Positions 35,165-48,000 of a DNA stretch of 64,000 nucleotides are shown in pieces (position 1 is the stretch's first letter; each line of letters begins with the position of its first letter). The notes under the pieces were generated by a model. That model was not told where the DNA came from. It ran no database searches and was given only the letters and a program-made list of their open reading frames with translations. Position numbers and translations under genes: made by a program. The DNA lies in contig NW_020194685.1 in assembly GCF_002865645.1 (NCBI RefSeq), positions 1,823,363-1,887,362 on the forward strand, read 5' to 3'. The DNA comes from Hyaloscypha bicolor E (Eukaryota; Ascomycota; Leotiomycetes; Helotiales; Hyaloscyphaceae).

Positions 35165-37063
35165 ATGGATCATAATTTCTCACCACTCAGTGTTCACGGG
35201 GCTGCAAACGAGCCATGCTATTTTTTCCCCAGTGCAGGACCGTCCCAGCGTGCTTCCGGTCGTGCTCAGCCAGATGCTGATGACTGGACGACTGTCACAG
35301 ATCGTCGAGCGAAGAAGAAGATACAGAACCGTGTTGCACAGCGCACTTACCGTAAGTCTGATATTCACTTACTCGGTATCGTTGGGGTGGGGAGCTGTTC
35401 AACTCATTTTAATGATATGAAGGTAGCAGAGTGAAGCAGCGCCTTGAGTCCCTGCAGAAGCAGGTGGAAAGCCTCCAAACGGAAACACTTCTCCTGGATA
35501 GCCAAAACCACTGCAGTAGCAGTGAGGATTCAACTTCTGCCGTATCCGTAGAGGGCTCGCACAATTCGCCCCACGAACGTCAACCTTCACCTGCAAACCT
35601 ATCTAAGAGTTATCACTCGTCACCTTCTATCCACCCACAACGATCCCAAGTTCCTCGACGGCAAACATATCGGGAAACATATGATGGTCACAATCCAGGC
35701 TATTATAGTGGACGGGCCCCATCAGCAAGAGGTTTGAATATTCCAATTTCCTCTACAGCAATCAACGATATATCTCTTCCACAACAGATGGCAACAGAAA
35801 GTTTCAATGGCCATCAGCAACAACAACAGCAAAACCAAGAAGAGACTTCTATTCATCAGCAGTCGTCGATGGACTGGTCAATGCCGATCCTCCCACGTCA
35901 TGCGTGGTCGCCGCAGGGGCAACCAAACCCACTGCTTCCCAGTACCTCTCAATTTCCACAGGAAATCAACTCCTCGTCTTATTATAACGCAATGTTATCC
36001 CCAGCAATATCGGAGGGGAGACACTCTCAATCACAAGGCGCCGCAGTCGGAACATTTCCCTTGCCCGCCTCGTTTCCCAATCAAAGCTATTTCCCAAAGA
36101 AAGTACAATACTGCAAGTATCTTGTTCTTTGAATAAAGTAATTTTGCTGACATGGAAGTTTTCTCGGCAAACACAGTGTATGGCGATGGAAGCGCTGACA
36201 ACGAGGGAGTACCGAGGAGAGAACCTCCCTTCCCTCCCACCCCACTTTCGCTGCACACAGGGCCAGTTGAGCCATCGTCTTGCGAGTCCCTGTCGACCAC
36301 CTCTCACAAATATACAACAAGATCAAGAGCATCGTATGGTAAAATGCTCCCGGGCAAGGCCGACATGGTTAGGGGCTCAGGCTTTGACGATTTCCCAAGT
36401 AGACCCAAGAAAAGTTCTTCGTTAGACGAACGTTTCGGATACATCCTGGGGTGTTCCAAAGATCTAGGCTTTGATAGCTTTGATGATCTTGCTTCGGCAT
36501 ACTATACTTCCCAGTTTGAAGACTCAGGTCTGTTTGGTGAGCAGCGAGTAAGTCGAATGCGCCGACTGCCAGAAGTCCTTGCGTCTCTTCGGGAGCACTC
36601 TATGCGGTGGCCACAATGGGAGAGACAAGGCTATCAGAATGAGACTTGCAGTTGGCAGAAAGTATTCTTGTCGAGGAATGCATTAAATTCACCCAAAATG
36701 ACATGTTGAAAAAAGAAATGCTCTTCCTTGGTCAAAAAAGCCACGACTCTGATCGTCCTACGCCGATTCTCGACTCAGCCATCAGAAAGATCTTGCAAAA
36801 TGAGGTGAGTCGGAGTCTCACTCTTAATTCATCCAAATTTCAACGTCCGGTGGCGCTAACACTTTCCTCCTTCCTCTAAGCTTCCGAATCTTTGGACTGT
36901 TGTAATGGCGCTTACTACAGAGAACAGCGGAGTTCGCCAGAAAGATCGCGCGGATATCGTGTTCACAACGCTACTTGTAATGTGCTGTTCTGGTCATACA
37001 TCCATGTCCGAGCTCGGTTCCTGGGTTAGTGACTATTTGAATAATAGACACCGGACAAAATAA
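35165..37063 (+). CDS. bZIP transcription factor, two apparent frameshifts
   Basis: Probable pathway-specific nuclear regulator. The first in-frame ATG is 35165. Intron 35352-35422 joins the basic region: RRAKKKIQNRVAQRTYRSR with the N-x7-R signature at residues 55-63, followed by leucine-zipper residues VKQRLESLQKQVESLQ. A long Ser/Gln/Pro-rich middle (poly-Gln near residue 200) follows. The C-terminal region (ERFGYILGCSKDLGFDSFDD, then RWPQWERQGYQNE, then LTTENSGVRQKDRADIVFT) matches the conserved tail of a family of fungal bZIP regulators. Probable introns are 36103-36158 and 36805-36880. Two single-base losses are needed to keep frame: one in the T-run just after 36158 and one near 36639-36643. 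No ankyrin repeats were seen, so it is not a TOXE-type bANK protein. It is divergent from the MFS gene. Confidence 0.82.
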
Positions 37064-37277
37064 TGGAAAAGGTGTTCTTGGCGGTCAAAGCTATAGAATT
37101 CAAGTTAGACAGACGTGGGGTACGCGGAACTTTCTTTGTTGAAATATGATGACTTTGCAGAGTCATAGACAATCTAAAGTGCTTTCAGTGTTGTCATGAA
37201 GACTTTGTTAATTTACACGAATCACCGAAGGCCCTCTTGCATTTCACCATGTCTCTTGAGCTTTCTCAGGATCATGA

Positions 37278-38513
37278 TTATTTTGAAAGCGGCATTGAAA
37301 CCCCCCATTCATGTTTCTCTTGACCAAATTGTACGTCTTCAATCCACCTCTTCATCTCGGTCGCAACATCTCCAGCTTCTTGGTCATTATTCAACCCACA
37401 AGAAATCGCCACACCCTTCTCCTTCCACTTAAGTAAACGGACCGGCAATATCACAACAGCCGTACCTGTGCCAAATAGTTCTCTGAGACGCCCTTCACTT
37501 GACGCCTCTTGGAGCTCCATCATCGTGAGTTTTCTTTCCGACACGTGGAAGGAGGAGCTAGCAAGCTTCTCTCGTGCCAATTTCAGAACTGAATCTCGCG
37601 TCACCCCTGACAAGATTAAACCATCCAATGGCGGCGTGGCCAATTCCAGCTTCTCACTGTCTTTACTTCTGATCACAGCAAAGATGTTCATACCATTGGC
37701 TTCTGTAATTCGATCCCCATCAATCAGCCACAGAGTTTGATTCGATCCATTCAAATGAGCTTGATGATGTGGTACCACACTGGGTCCATAATTAGGCCCA
37801 ACCTTAAAATCACCCACCCCTCCTGGCCATGCTCGAACTGAGGGTACAGTTTCCATGGTAATGGCTTTGAAACCAGATTTGTAGTAGGAACCCACGGGGG
37901 AGGCAATAAGGAATAAAAGAGCTGATGTAGGCATAACAAGAGCGAGATCAGGATTGGTGGCGATCATCGTTGGACGAAGATACAATGAGTGTCCTTGCTT
38001 ACTTTATTTACCATGTCAGTGGATAGCCTGATGGATATGTTATCAAAACTCACTTGGGAATGAAGCTCTGGTCCACCTCAAGAAACTTCCAAATCAGCTT
38101 CAACAACTCATCTTCGTCCACTGTAGGTAACCCGATTCTTGCAGCAGAGCGATTGAAACGGGCTAGATTCATGCTAGGTCGAAAGAGCCGAAGTTTTCCG
38201 TCATTACCACGAAACGCTTTCATGCCTTCGAAACATGTACTGGAATAGTGAAGAACATTTACGGCAGGGCTGAGTGCGAGACTTCCGTAAGGGACGATTC
38301 TTGGGGCTTTCCAGCCGACAGTGCTGTCCCATTCAACAAGGAGCATGTGATCTGAGGAGAGTTAGTTCTGTGAATAACGGATAAATTGAATGACGTACTT
38401 GTGAAAGTACTCCCGAAAGCAGCGCTTTCTTGGGGCGATTTGGGTGATGGGCTAAGGAGAATTTCCAACAAGGAAGCATCGAGACCAGACAGTGGGGCGC
38501 TGACAGAACCCAT
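37278..38513 (-). CDS. Branched-chain amino acid aminotransferase (class IV)
   Basis: PLP enzyme that interconverts Leu/Ile/Val and their 2-oxo acids. Three exons with introns 38352-38398 and 38002-38053 give 378 aa, the usual length for fungal cytosolic BCATs, with no lesion. The fold-type IV signature is clear: FEGMKAFRG, the conserved RFNRSAARIGLP, and the PLP lysine K204 in GGVGDFKVGPNYGPS, then EANGMNIF and the C-terminal LFGTGTAVVILPV. The second intron uses an AAAG acceptor, needed to give NKQGHSLYLRPTMI. There is no clear mitochondrial presequence. Its position between the bZIP and thioesterase genes suggests a dedicated cluster copy, as with TOXF in the HC-toxin locus, making or using a branched amino/oxo acid. 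A housekeeping role cannot be excluded. Confidence 0.92.
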
Positions 38514-39198
38514 TTTGAGTGTGAGATAGTTTGATCGAAAGGTGCTGACCCTGTGACTTCTAGGGTTGAGGAATAGACGAAGGTGGCAAGCAGTGGGAGA
38601 GATTTTGGTGAAGGTTTGGTAGCAAATCAGAGTTTCTAAGATCTCTTGATAATTATCTTAATATTTCTGGAGGCAGGCAGAGCGGTATCGGTCAACTGCT
38701 GTACTTTACTGGCTAAGCAGATTCATGACTTTGCTAGCAACGCTCGACGAAATAATAATTTGACTTTAGAAGGTATGCCTTAGTTCAGCAGGTATTGTTA
38801 GATCAATTGCAGAAGAAAGGGCCCCCGCAATACGAGAGGATTTTGGGTTTGAATGCTTGGGCTTCAAGCTTGAATTCGGGGATAATACTTGTAGCTACAG
38901 GGCTGACGTTAGCAATACAGCGCTTGGCAGCAATACTACATTCACTATTATTCAGCCCAGGGTCTCGGAGATACAGCTAGTAAACGCGAAGGATGCGGCT
39001 TACTGCATAGTGCATGCGCACTCGCGGCTCGTAAGGAATCAATCTTACTAAACGCGCAAACCCTTGGCAGGCAGTTCTGCAGTGAGATCGCTTAGAGAAA
39101 CTATCATTCGAGTGCTTTTGAAAACAATTTAGTAGGACTGCGTGCGTCTTGAGACGTTCCCAATCCAGCAACTGAGGTTATCTTCCCTTCGAGTCATT
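38514..39198. other. Divergent promoter between BCAT and thioesterase
   Basis: 685-bp spacer between divergently transcribed genes, so probably a shared regulatory region. A short plus ORF at 38795-38980 has no recognisable features and does not start with ATG in a good context. No regulator motif was assigned. Confidence 0.4.
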
Positions 39199-40159
39199 AT
39201 GCTAGAGGCGAACCCTACATTGATTCAGCCTGGCCCACCAGGACCCACATCTCGAGCCCCATTGGTTCTCATTCATGATGGTAGTGGGCTCATATCAAGC
39301 TACTTTTGGCTCGGCTCACTTAGCCGGAAAGTTTTTGGAATTTTTAACCCACGTTTCGAAGGAGGCGGAAAGTGGGATGACGGTGTTCCCGAAATAGCGC
39401 GAGAGTACGCACTCATGATCAAATCAGTAATTCCTAAAGGAAGAATACTACTCGGAGGTAATATCGTGCCTTGTTGAAGAGCAAATCAACTGACATGAGC
39501 CTAGGCTGGTCTTTTGGGGGCCTGTTATCACTGGAGATTGCACGTTGTCTGCTTGAGGACTCGAACGTCTCTGTCATCGGGTTGATTATGATAGACTCTC
39601 CTTATCCAAGATCAAGCATCAGCGAATTCGAAAACTTCTCCGACGAGTTTTTTGCACCTGAAGGCAGCAACCCCGCCCTTCAGCTCAAGCTGCAGCAGTG
39701 CATCCAAACCGCGCGTCAAATGATCCGTGACTGGGATCCACCAAGTTGGCATGTTGGCAGCAGTATCTTTCAAGAGTCGAAAGAGGCGTCCGAAAATATC
39801 TCCCCTCTAAATGCTTCACTTGTAGCCATGCCGCTCTCTGTCCCACCTTCCCCGCCCCCAGCAATTTTGCTCAAGGCAGCCGAATATGTACCAAATCAGG
39901 ATGGGACGACGAATGGCATTGATGTTTACCGCAAAGAAAAACGTCTAGGATGGGAAAACTATGAGCACAACTTCATTCGAGTGGCTCTTGACATCAAAGG
40001 CAACCATTACAGTGTTTTCGCACAAGAAAAGGTATGCTGCCACACCTTACCTCTTGAATCCTCTTCCGAGTCCCAAGGGAAAATAACGAAGCCCAATAGG
40101 CTCAACAGCTGACAACTAAGATGAACATGGCGTGCGCAATGCTTGATCCGCGTTGTTGA
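39199..40159 (+). CDS. Free-standing polyketide thioesterase (alpha/beta hydrolase)
   Basis: Serine hydrolase of the PKS/NRPS thioesterase family, likely to release the chain from the PKS ACP, which lacks a release domain of its own. Three exons, introns 39458-39504 and 40032-40120, give exactly 274 aa. Motifs: LVLIHDGSGLISSYFWL at the N-terminus, the nucleophile elbow GGWSFGG with S89 formed across the first intron, an Asp in MIDSPYP, and the catalytic His in KGNHYSVFAQEK near residue 253. The last intron (GTATGC...ACTAAG) replaces a read-through end and adds MNMACAMLDPRC. The ATG at 39199 is in frame directly ahead of the domain. It is divergent from the BCAT gene. No lesion seen. Confidence 0.88.
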
Positions 40160-41212
40160 AAGACTGTGATGTGTCATGTGGGAGATGAAGGCTGGGCTGA
40201 GAAACATCCGTAAATTTCGACCTCGTCATTTGAACGAGGCTGTGAAACTGCTAGAACAAAAAAACACAGGGGATGCGTGAAATCAAACATTGATGCAGAA
40301 TAAAAACAAGAAAACAACCTCGAAGATCTCAATTAATTTATGTGCAATAGAACAAAGACCGAAAGTCTGTGAAGTATTCTTGTGGGGGACTTCAAGAGTT
40401 TTGGCGAGGAAAGGGGTTGAGGGGTTTGTTTGTTTGTTTATTTGTTTTATTCATACTCCGTTCTAGGCCTAAAAAGGCCTATGCAGGGACTAACTACATG
40501 AATTCTAACCTCAGGTAATGTTTTCGCTGACTAATCCACTTCTTGTCAGCAAGAAGACGCGTGCAAAAGAGGCCCTGGGCTTCAGTAAACAGCTCCAAAA
40601 CCCTGTGGGAAAAACGAGCTAAAGAATGCCCTCTCCTATCCTAACGTAACACCTCACTCCCTCTTTCCCTTCCTCTCCTCCCCTTATCCCTCGCCGTCCT
40701 GGTACCTCCCTGTAACGCGTAAAAGAACAAATAGCTAGGTAACGATATATATGGGGTATGGTATCTCCCAACAAGGGCAAATAGTTGGCTTACTCGTAGT
40801 CTTCTGCCTCGAGATACCATAGATACGCCGGATATATATATAAACGCTCTGAGGTTCTATAGGTTAACTTAACGTATCAAATGCTTATAGAGATACTCAT
40901 AAAGATACTTATAAAGGTGTTTCTTTAGGACTATTCTTCGAGCTATTTTACTTGCTTAGAAGAGGTAGGCTATAGGCTTGTCCAAGGACTTCGTATAAGG
41001 GGTCGAATCGCGTCTCGCTGTGTGTGTCTCTGAATTTTGTATCTTTTGACGATTGCGTAAACTCATGGTGTGATGTGAATTCTCTATTATAGCCTTGTAA
41101 GGTTAGCCAGAATCTCTATAACGTGAGATGGAGTGAGGTAAATAGGGGGTTTCCGAAAATTTGCTTTGTTGTTTTGATAGTGTTTTTCAGGGGTTCAGGG
41201 GTGGAGTGGAGA
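40160..41212. other. Spacer at the right edge of the gene island
   Basis: No gene was recognised. A GTTT/ATTT run lies near 40424-40450, and an 11-bp inverted repeat TATGGTATCTC / GAGATACCATA near 40761 and 40812 may belong to a small decayed element. Confidence 0.4.
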
Positions 41213-41537
41213 TGTTGAAATTAGGGGCCTGAGGCCCCTAATAGGCTTAGTAAGCCCTGGAACCGAACGCCATGGGGCTGTGCACTAGCTTAATACCCTG
41301 TCTAGCTAGAATACCCTATATAGCTGGAATACCCTATACGGCTGGAATACCCTGTATAGCTGGAATACCCTGTATAGCTGTAATCGGTTCAGCTAGCATA
41401 GGGATTTAGTACATGTGACTTAGGGGGTTCAGGGCTATATATACGGGCTACTTACTACTATAGAACAGTAGTCAATTCAGTACGTTTTACTTGGTTTACA
41501 TTACAAGCACGTAACCCTAGCTTTAGCTAGTTCAATA
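41213..41537 (+). repeat. Copia 5' LTR
   Basis: 325 bp, beginning TGTTGAAATTAGG and ending TTCAATA, where the solo copy in hAT-2 ends TTCAACA. It holds five 18-bp units of the GGAATACCCTGTATAGCT type; the solo LTR has six. Confidence 0.88.
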
Positions 41538-44500
41538 GGTTATGAGCACCGGAAGCTACCTCTACACACTATAAATTACTGAATCGGCTCACTTATACCT
41601 ACCGGAAATATCCTTCAGAGAATACTATGGAAGACGACTTTAGTGTGGAAAAGCCCCGGATCGCCAGGCTTACAGGGCCTAATTATAGGCCCTGGAGCAT
41701 TCAGGTACGTAGGCTTTTAATTGGTCAAAGCCTATGGAACGTGGTTAGCCTAGGGGTAGAAACTACTATAGAACCGGGTTCTATAGGGGGTTCTGGTTCT
41801 GGAGATAGGAGCGATCCTAAGGCCTCAGGGCCTTCCAGTAATCATACGGAGGTAAAGGACACTAAGGCAAGCACTATAATTATGAGCTTATATACTCAGG
41901 GAGCCTTATAGCATATATTACTCCTTGGAATGGCCAAGGAGCAATAGGAGGCACTAAAAGCATTATATGCCCCCCTGGGCATATAGTAGCTTAGTACTAA
42001 AATTCAGGCTTTTACTAGCTATAAGCCACCGGAACGGGGTGCCACTATTACTATAATAGCCACGGAATTGAGTACTTTATAGTACGAAATCGGAACCATT
42101 AATCCTACGGAAAAGCCCTCTAAAGCCCTCAAAATATCGATCCTTTTTGGGGCTATTAGGGCACTAGATAAGCGCTTTGCTCCCCTAATATTATAGCTTG
42201 AGATTAGTGGGAGTACTACTAATTATAGTATAATAATAGCTCGCTTTAGTAAGTACGAACGGAGAATAGGACCAAAAGAAGCCCTAAAGGAATCTGTTTT
42301 ACTAGCTAAAACAGGGGAAAAGAGCCCTAAATTTCAGGGAAAATGCTTCAAATATAGTAAACAAGGCCATAGAATATCTAATTACAGGAGCAAAAAGGGA
42401 GAGAAGCAAGAAAATCAGGAAAAGAGCCCTAGTACAGGGCCCTTAGTAATCCCTAGAAAAGGCAGAGGACTCTCTCCAGGGCCTGAGAAGCCTATAGCAA
42501 ACGCTAGTAGTACTAAAACCAGTTAGATAGCTCTAGCAGAGCTCACCTATAGTAAGGATTTACTATAGGTTATTGATTCTGGAAGCTCCCGTTATATAAC
42601 TTATTTGCGGGAGGCTTTTACTAAATATAGGGTATTAGATACTCCTATACTAGTAACTATAGCAAATAGGGCCCGGATTCCGGCTATTACAGAGGGTACT
42701 ATGCTTTTACAGGTGGCCCTGGGGGCCTCTATGCGAACTATAAAGCTTACTAGAGTGCTTTATATACCTAAGCTTACTAGGAGCTTAATTTCGGTACTAT
42801 AGCTCTAGGATAAGGGTATTACTATACGTACTACTACTAGTTTTACTAGAAAGAAGCTCTTAATTAAGTTTCAGGGAGCAGTAATAGGGGTTACTAGCCG
42901 CTTAGGAAGAGTATATGCCCTGGATAGTATCCTATAAGGCACTAATATTAGGCTAAAAGCAACCACTATACCGGAAAACCAAGCTAGCCTCTAGTATTAC
43001 CGCTTTGGCTATTTGAGCTCTATAAGCCTAAAGCTAGAATATATTATTTCTATAGGGCTTAAAGAGCTAATTAGGGCTTTTTAGAAGCCCTGTAAGCCCT
43101 ATATTAAGGCTAAAATAGTAAGAGTAGTAAACCGGAAGGCCCCTAAGAGGGCTATAGCTCTATTAGAACGGATCTACAGCGATTTTTGGGGCCCTTATAG
43201 TATACTTATACTAGAAGGAAATACCTATATACTTATATTTACAGATAACTATACTCGTAAATCGTGGATATATCTTACCAAAACTAGGAAGTAGCTAAGA
43301 ACTATGTTTTTATAGTTTAAGGCCCTAGTAGAGCTAGAATTAGGGCATAAAATCAAGGCTATATACTATAATAATACCTTAGAATATAAGTTCTTAGGGG
43401 CTTTATTACTAGACGACTATAGTATATAATTTGAGTATATTACTATCTATATCCCTAAATAGAATAGGATTTCTAAATACCTGAACCGGAGCTTAATATT
43501 AGTAACTAGGGCTATATTATTAGATACTAAGCTCCCTATATGGTTCTAGAAAGAAGCCGTAATTATAGCCTATTATTTACGAAATTAAATACTAATAAGC
43601 CCTAATAGTAATATCCCTAAGGAGGCCTATAGTAGGAAACACCCTAATATTAGGTATCTTAGGATATATAGATATATAGTATATATATATATACCTAAAG
43701 AAACTTGCTTGAAAATAAATAATATAGTTATTAAGGCCTATCTTATAGGCTATATACTTATATTAAGGCAATATAAGCTATATAAGCCTGAATAGGGGAA
43801 AATTATAGTATTTATAGTACCTGTTTTCTATAAAAACGAGTAATTAGAGTGGAACTAGAACGAGGAGCTTATTAGGAAGGAAATAGTCCCGTTTAACCTA
43901 ATAGAAGCTATAATAGAATAGCCTATAGTACCTAAAGCTCCTATAATTACAGAGTATTTAGGGAGTATATATAACTCTCCTGCCCTGTTACCTGACCTCC
44001 GGTAGAGCATTCCAGGGAACTATAGGGATACTATAGTAATAGATATAAGGGCTTTGGATTCCGATTTAGGGAATACTAATTCAGGGAACCCTAATTCCCA
44101 TAATTAGGGAGAACTACTAATTACGGGGCCTTTAGGGCCGTATATAAATACGGTAATTACAGGGCGTTTAATTTCAAAAACCTATACTAAGGCTATAAAT
44201 AACCCTATTTATAAAGCCTATTAAAAGCAAGCGATTAGTAAAGAACTCACTAAATTATAAGCCCTTAATACCTGGAAACCGGTACTATTATTCCCTGGAA
44301 AGAAAGCCATAGGCTATAAGTGGGTATTTACTATTAAATATATTCCTATAGGCTTAATTAATTAGTATAAAGCTCGGCTAGTAGGCCAAGGCTTTAGCCA
44401 GGTTCTAGGGAACGATTTCCTAGAAACTTTTAGCCCTACTATTAGGGCTAAAAGCCTAAGGATTTTACTAGCTTTAGGGGCTTATAAGGACCTGGAAATG

Positions 44501-45013
44501 TATTAAATTAACGTTATTAGTACCTATCTATACTCTAAGCTCTATACTAAGATATATATACGGGTCCCTCAAGTACTAAAGTATACTAAAGGCTTAATAC
44601 TTCTCTTGCTTAATTCCCTATATAGGCTTAAGTAATTAGGGAAGAAGTAATATATTAAAGCCTATATAGGGCTCAAAACCTTTGGTTTTAGCCCCTGTTT
44701 TAGTAAGCCGAATATTTTTACTACTATAGATTATAGTATAATTATAGGGCTCTATATAAATAATATACTAGTTCTGGGCCGAGATCTATAGGCTATTTAG
44801 AAGATTATTAATAGAATAGCCTCCCTATAGGAAATCAAGGATTTAGGGAATATAGCCCTAATTTTGGGTATTTAAATATATAGAGATTATATGAAATACA
44901 TCCTATACCTTAATTAGAGCAAGTATATTACGGGTCTTATAGAGAGGTTTAGGCTAGGGAAAGCTAAGCTTATAAACTTCCTTATAAATAACCGGAATAC
45001 TATAGTACAACAG
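41213..45013 (+). mobile_element. Truncated, RIP-degraded Ty1/Copia retrotransposon
   Basis: The 5' LTR is followed by a pol in the Copia order. A Gag start is open at 41627-41911 (RIARLTGPNYRPWSIQVRRL). A damaged CCHC knuckle lies near 42345, the protease region near 42565 (VIDSGSS), integrase near 43160-43570 (YSDFWGPY...), and RT near 44260-44800. The RT YVDD box reads as YINN, and Asp-to-Asn like this is what RIP produces. Dozens of TAG/TAA stops interrupt the frame. Similarity fades near 45013, before the expected end of RNase H, and no 3' LTR was found, so the 3' end is lost or covered by the next element. Confidence 0.82.
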
Positions 45014-48000
45014 GCTATACTTGTCGAAAATCGTATTATTTTGGCGGTTTTAAAATTTAGGTTATATAGTAAAGGCTATAGCCTTTTATATATAACTTGC
45101 AGAAATCATATAAGAAAGCTGGTTTTTCTATAGACTTAAAGAATAATCCTTTATAAGTATTTAATTAATTAAGCTTTTATATACTATATACTATTTATAC
45201 TTTACTATTTATGCTTTTAATTTATTATTTTACTATTAAGTTATATTTTGTACTCTAGTATACTTTATATGGGTTTTTGTCTTATTATAGTTTCCCTCTT
45301 ATATATTTTATAGTAAGTAATACAGGGAAGATAGAAACTTTATAGTTAAAGTAATACTTTTATAAAGTTCTAAGGGATGTCTATAAGGCGAATTATTAGC
45401 TTAGCAAGTTAGGGGAGAAAAGGACTATTATAATACCTTAAGCCTAAGGCCAAAATATTAAGGATATATAAGTATTAATCTTAGTATCTTATATTAATTT
45501 CTAATATATCTAGTAACTTAGATACGGATTAGCTGCAAGATATAGTTACTAGTATAATATATAGGGGTAGTAGAAATAGAGGCTAATTATAGAAGGAAAA
45601 GAAGTAGAGAAAATGAAATAAAAAATATTATACTAAAATAGTATAAGTCAGACCTTAATTAGAACCAGACTTTAGTATTCGGAAATGAAATTATACTATT
45701 AATTTATATATTATTTTTAGTTATAGTAAAAGCCGGAATTAAAATAGCTTTAATCTTAGTAGTAAAACTTGCTCCTAAGTCCGAAAAAGATACCTAAAAG
45801 AGGAAATACCCTCAAATTCAAGTAAAATAGTAAACTGGAATCGGAAATAAGAATTAAAAAGAAATCGGAAATAAGAAATTATATAAATAAACTAGAGAAG
45901 CTTCTAGAGAAAGAAATAAATACCAAATAGAAAAAGAAAAGAAATTTCAGAAAAATCAGAAAAATTAGTAAAATCGTATTTATTATTTTTATTACCTTTA
46001 ATAGTATTAATAGATATACCTAGTTTAGTAAAATCAAGGGAAAATACTATAGGTATCGAGCTAATAGAGCAGGAAAGAAAGTATAAGTAATAGAAATAAG
46101 ATTAGAAAAGCTATTACTTTATTACTACTAATACTAAAACTCGAATCTTAACTATATCTATTATTATTAACCGGTTTCTTCCTAATTCCGGTTCCTAAAT
46201 CAAAAGATATATTTAAACGGGAAATTAGCCCTTTAGGAATATTATTAATAGAAGTCTCAAATACGGAAACTCTATAATTAGCTATAAAAGAAATTATTAA
46301 GATTAATATAGCTAAGAACAAGTATATACTAGTACCGGGTTTAAACCTGCTGCTTATAGGAGCTCTTGAAATACTATAGTTTTAGGGAAGTAATATCTCT
46401 ATATTCTTGAAATAGTATATAAATATATATAAGAACTATTATATTCCTAATAATACTAAAAGAGAGAGAATTATCCGTTATATCTCTTCTATTTACAAGA
46501 ATTATATTAAGGCTATACCGGAGTATTATACTAATAATTCAGGAGATTATTAGGAGACTAAGTTCTTTAAGGCCTTACTAAAGAAATTCCGAGAATATAA
46601 CTGGGAAATACTTAAAATTAGCTATAACTTTCTTAATTGGATTATTATATAAGCCCAGAATAGAGGAATCTTATCCAAGTCTTATATTAATATATTTAAT
46701 AGAGTATTAAAGGAATTATTAAAGAAGAAAGAGATAAATGAAATTATTTAGTACCGAGAATTTATAAGGGAATTATTTATTCTAGTAAGAGATTATATTC
46801 TTAAGAATATAAACTTCGAGCCTATAGACGTTTCTATCTATAAATATAGTAAGATATATAAGAAAGCAGTAATATCCTATTAGTATAAAGAGAAGAAATA
46901 TTATTTTAATATTACTAATAATCCAGATATATCTAGACTTAGATAAGAATACTTGGATATAATAGTCTATAATATAGTTTCTAAGCTAGAAAATAATTAT
47001 TTCTTACCGGTTCCTCCTATTATATTTCTTGAAACTACTATAGGTATAGGTAAGAGGAAAACCCAGCCTATAGCTAATTATACGAAATCTACTAAAAGTA
47101 GTAAACCTAAAAGAGATAATATTAACTAGCTAGTAAGGAATCTGGAAAAACTATCTATTACTATTATAACTTAAGAGAACCTATAAAGATAACTTAATAT
47201 AGCTACTATTATAATTCGGAAGAATATCCATAGCCTGCTTATATAGCCTAGCTAACTATAGTAAGTATAATAGTATTAATAGCCTAGTAGGTATAATTCG
47301 AGTTTTCGGGAAAAAATATACTAGAAATTATAGTAGAGGTTATAAAGAATATTATAGCGGCTATAGTAATCGAGCTAGAATAGGTAAAGAGTCTGAATAA
47401 TTATATTCTAGAGGAAGTTAGTCTTAAGTATAGTTAGAAAATACTATTTAAGTTAATATAGCCTATAGTATAGACCCAGAACCGAGAGAACGAATTTGCT
47501 ATAGGTACTATAATAGGAATAAGAATAATAATATTAACCTAGAATATATTTATATTTCTTAATTCTATTACCTACTAATAAAAGAACTTATAAACTATAG
47601 ATATACTTACTAATTTAATAAAAGATAGTATAAAGAACTATTTAAGCCTAAATAAGAAAGTATTCTCTTTTTCCTTACTAGTAAGTACTAGTAGTTTAAC
47701 TAAATTATTTCCCAAGTTCAAAAAGAAGAATTCGACTATAACTTAAATACTTAATCCAAAAATATCTAGAAATTAATAGGAGATACCTAGTTTACTAGAT
47801 AAGAAAGAGAAAAGGGAACTAGCTAACCGGGATTTATATATAGAAGTAAGTAAGTTATATCTAGGGAATCTAAATAGCCGCTTTATTTTAGAAGAAATTA
47901 TATTAGAATTACTAATATTTTAGGTTCTGGAATTAATAGATAGTACTAAGATTTGGCTATAAATAGTATTTCTATTAATACTATAACGGGTTCCTTATTA

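Noticed and set aside
36129..36425. Alternative plus frame as the third bZIP exon
   Set aside because: It joins the spliced intron in frame but lacks the conserved tail and ends early; the overlapping frame leads directly into FGYILGCSKDLGFDSF.
35165..37063. bZIP gene as a TOXE-type bANK regulator
   Set aside because: The basic region is similar in style, but no ankyrin repeats can be seen in the C-terminal half.
38795..38980. Small plus ORF between BCAT and TE
   Set aside because: No good start, no family resemblance, and located in a divergent promoter.
6544..40159. NRPS partner for the BCAT
   Set aside because: No adenylation, condensation or extra carrier motifs were found on either strand in the gene island.
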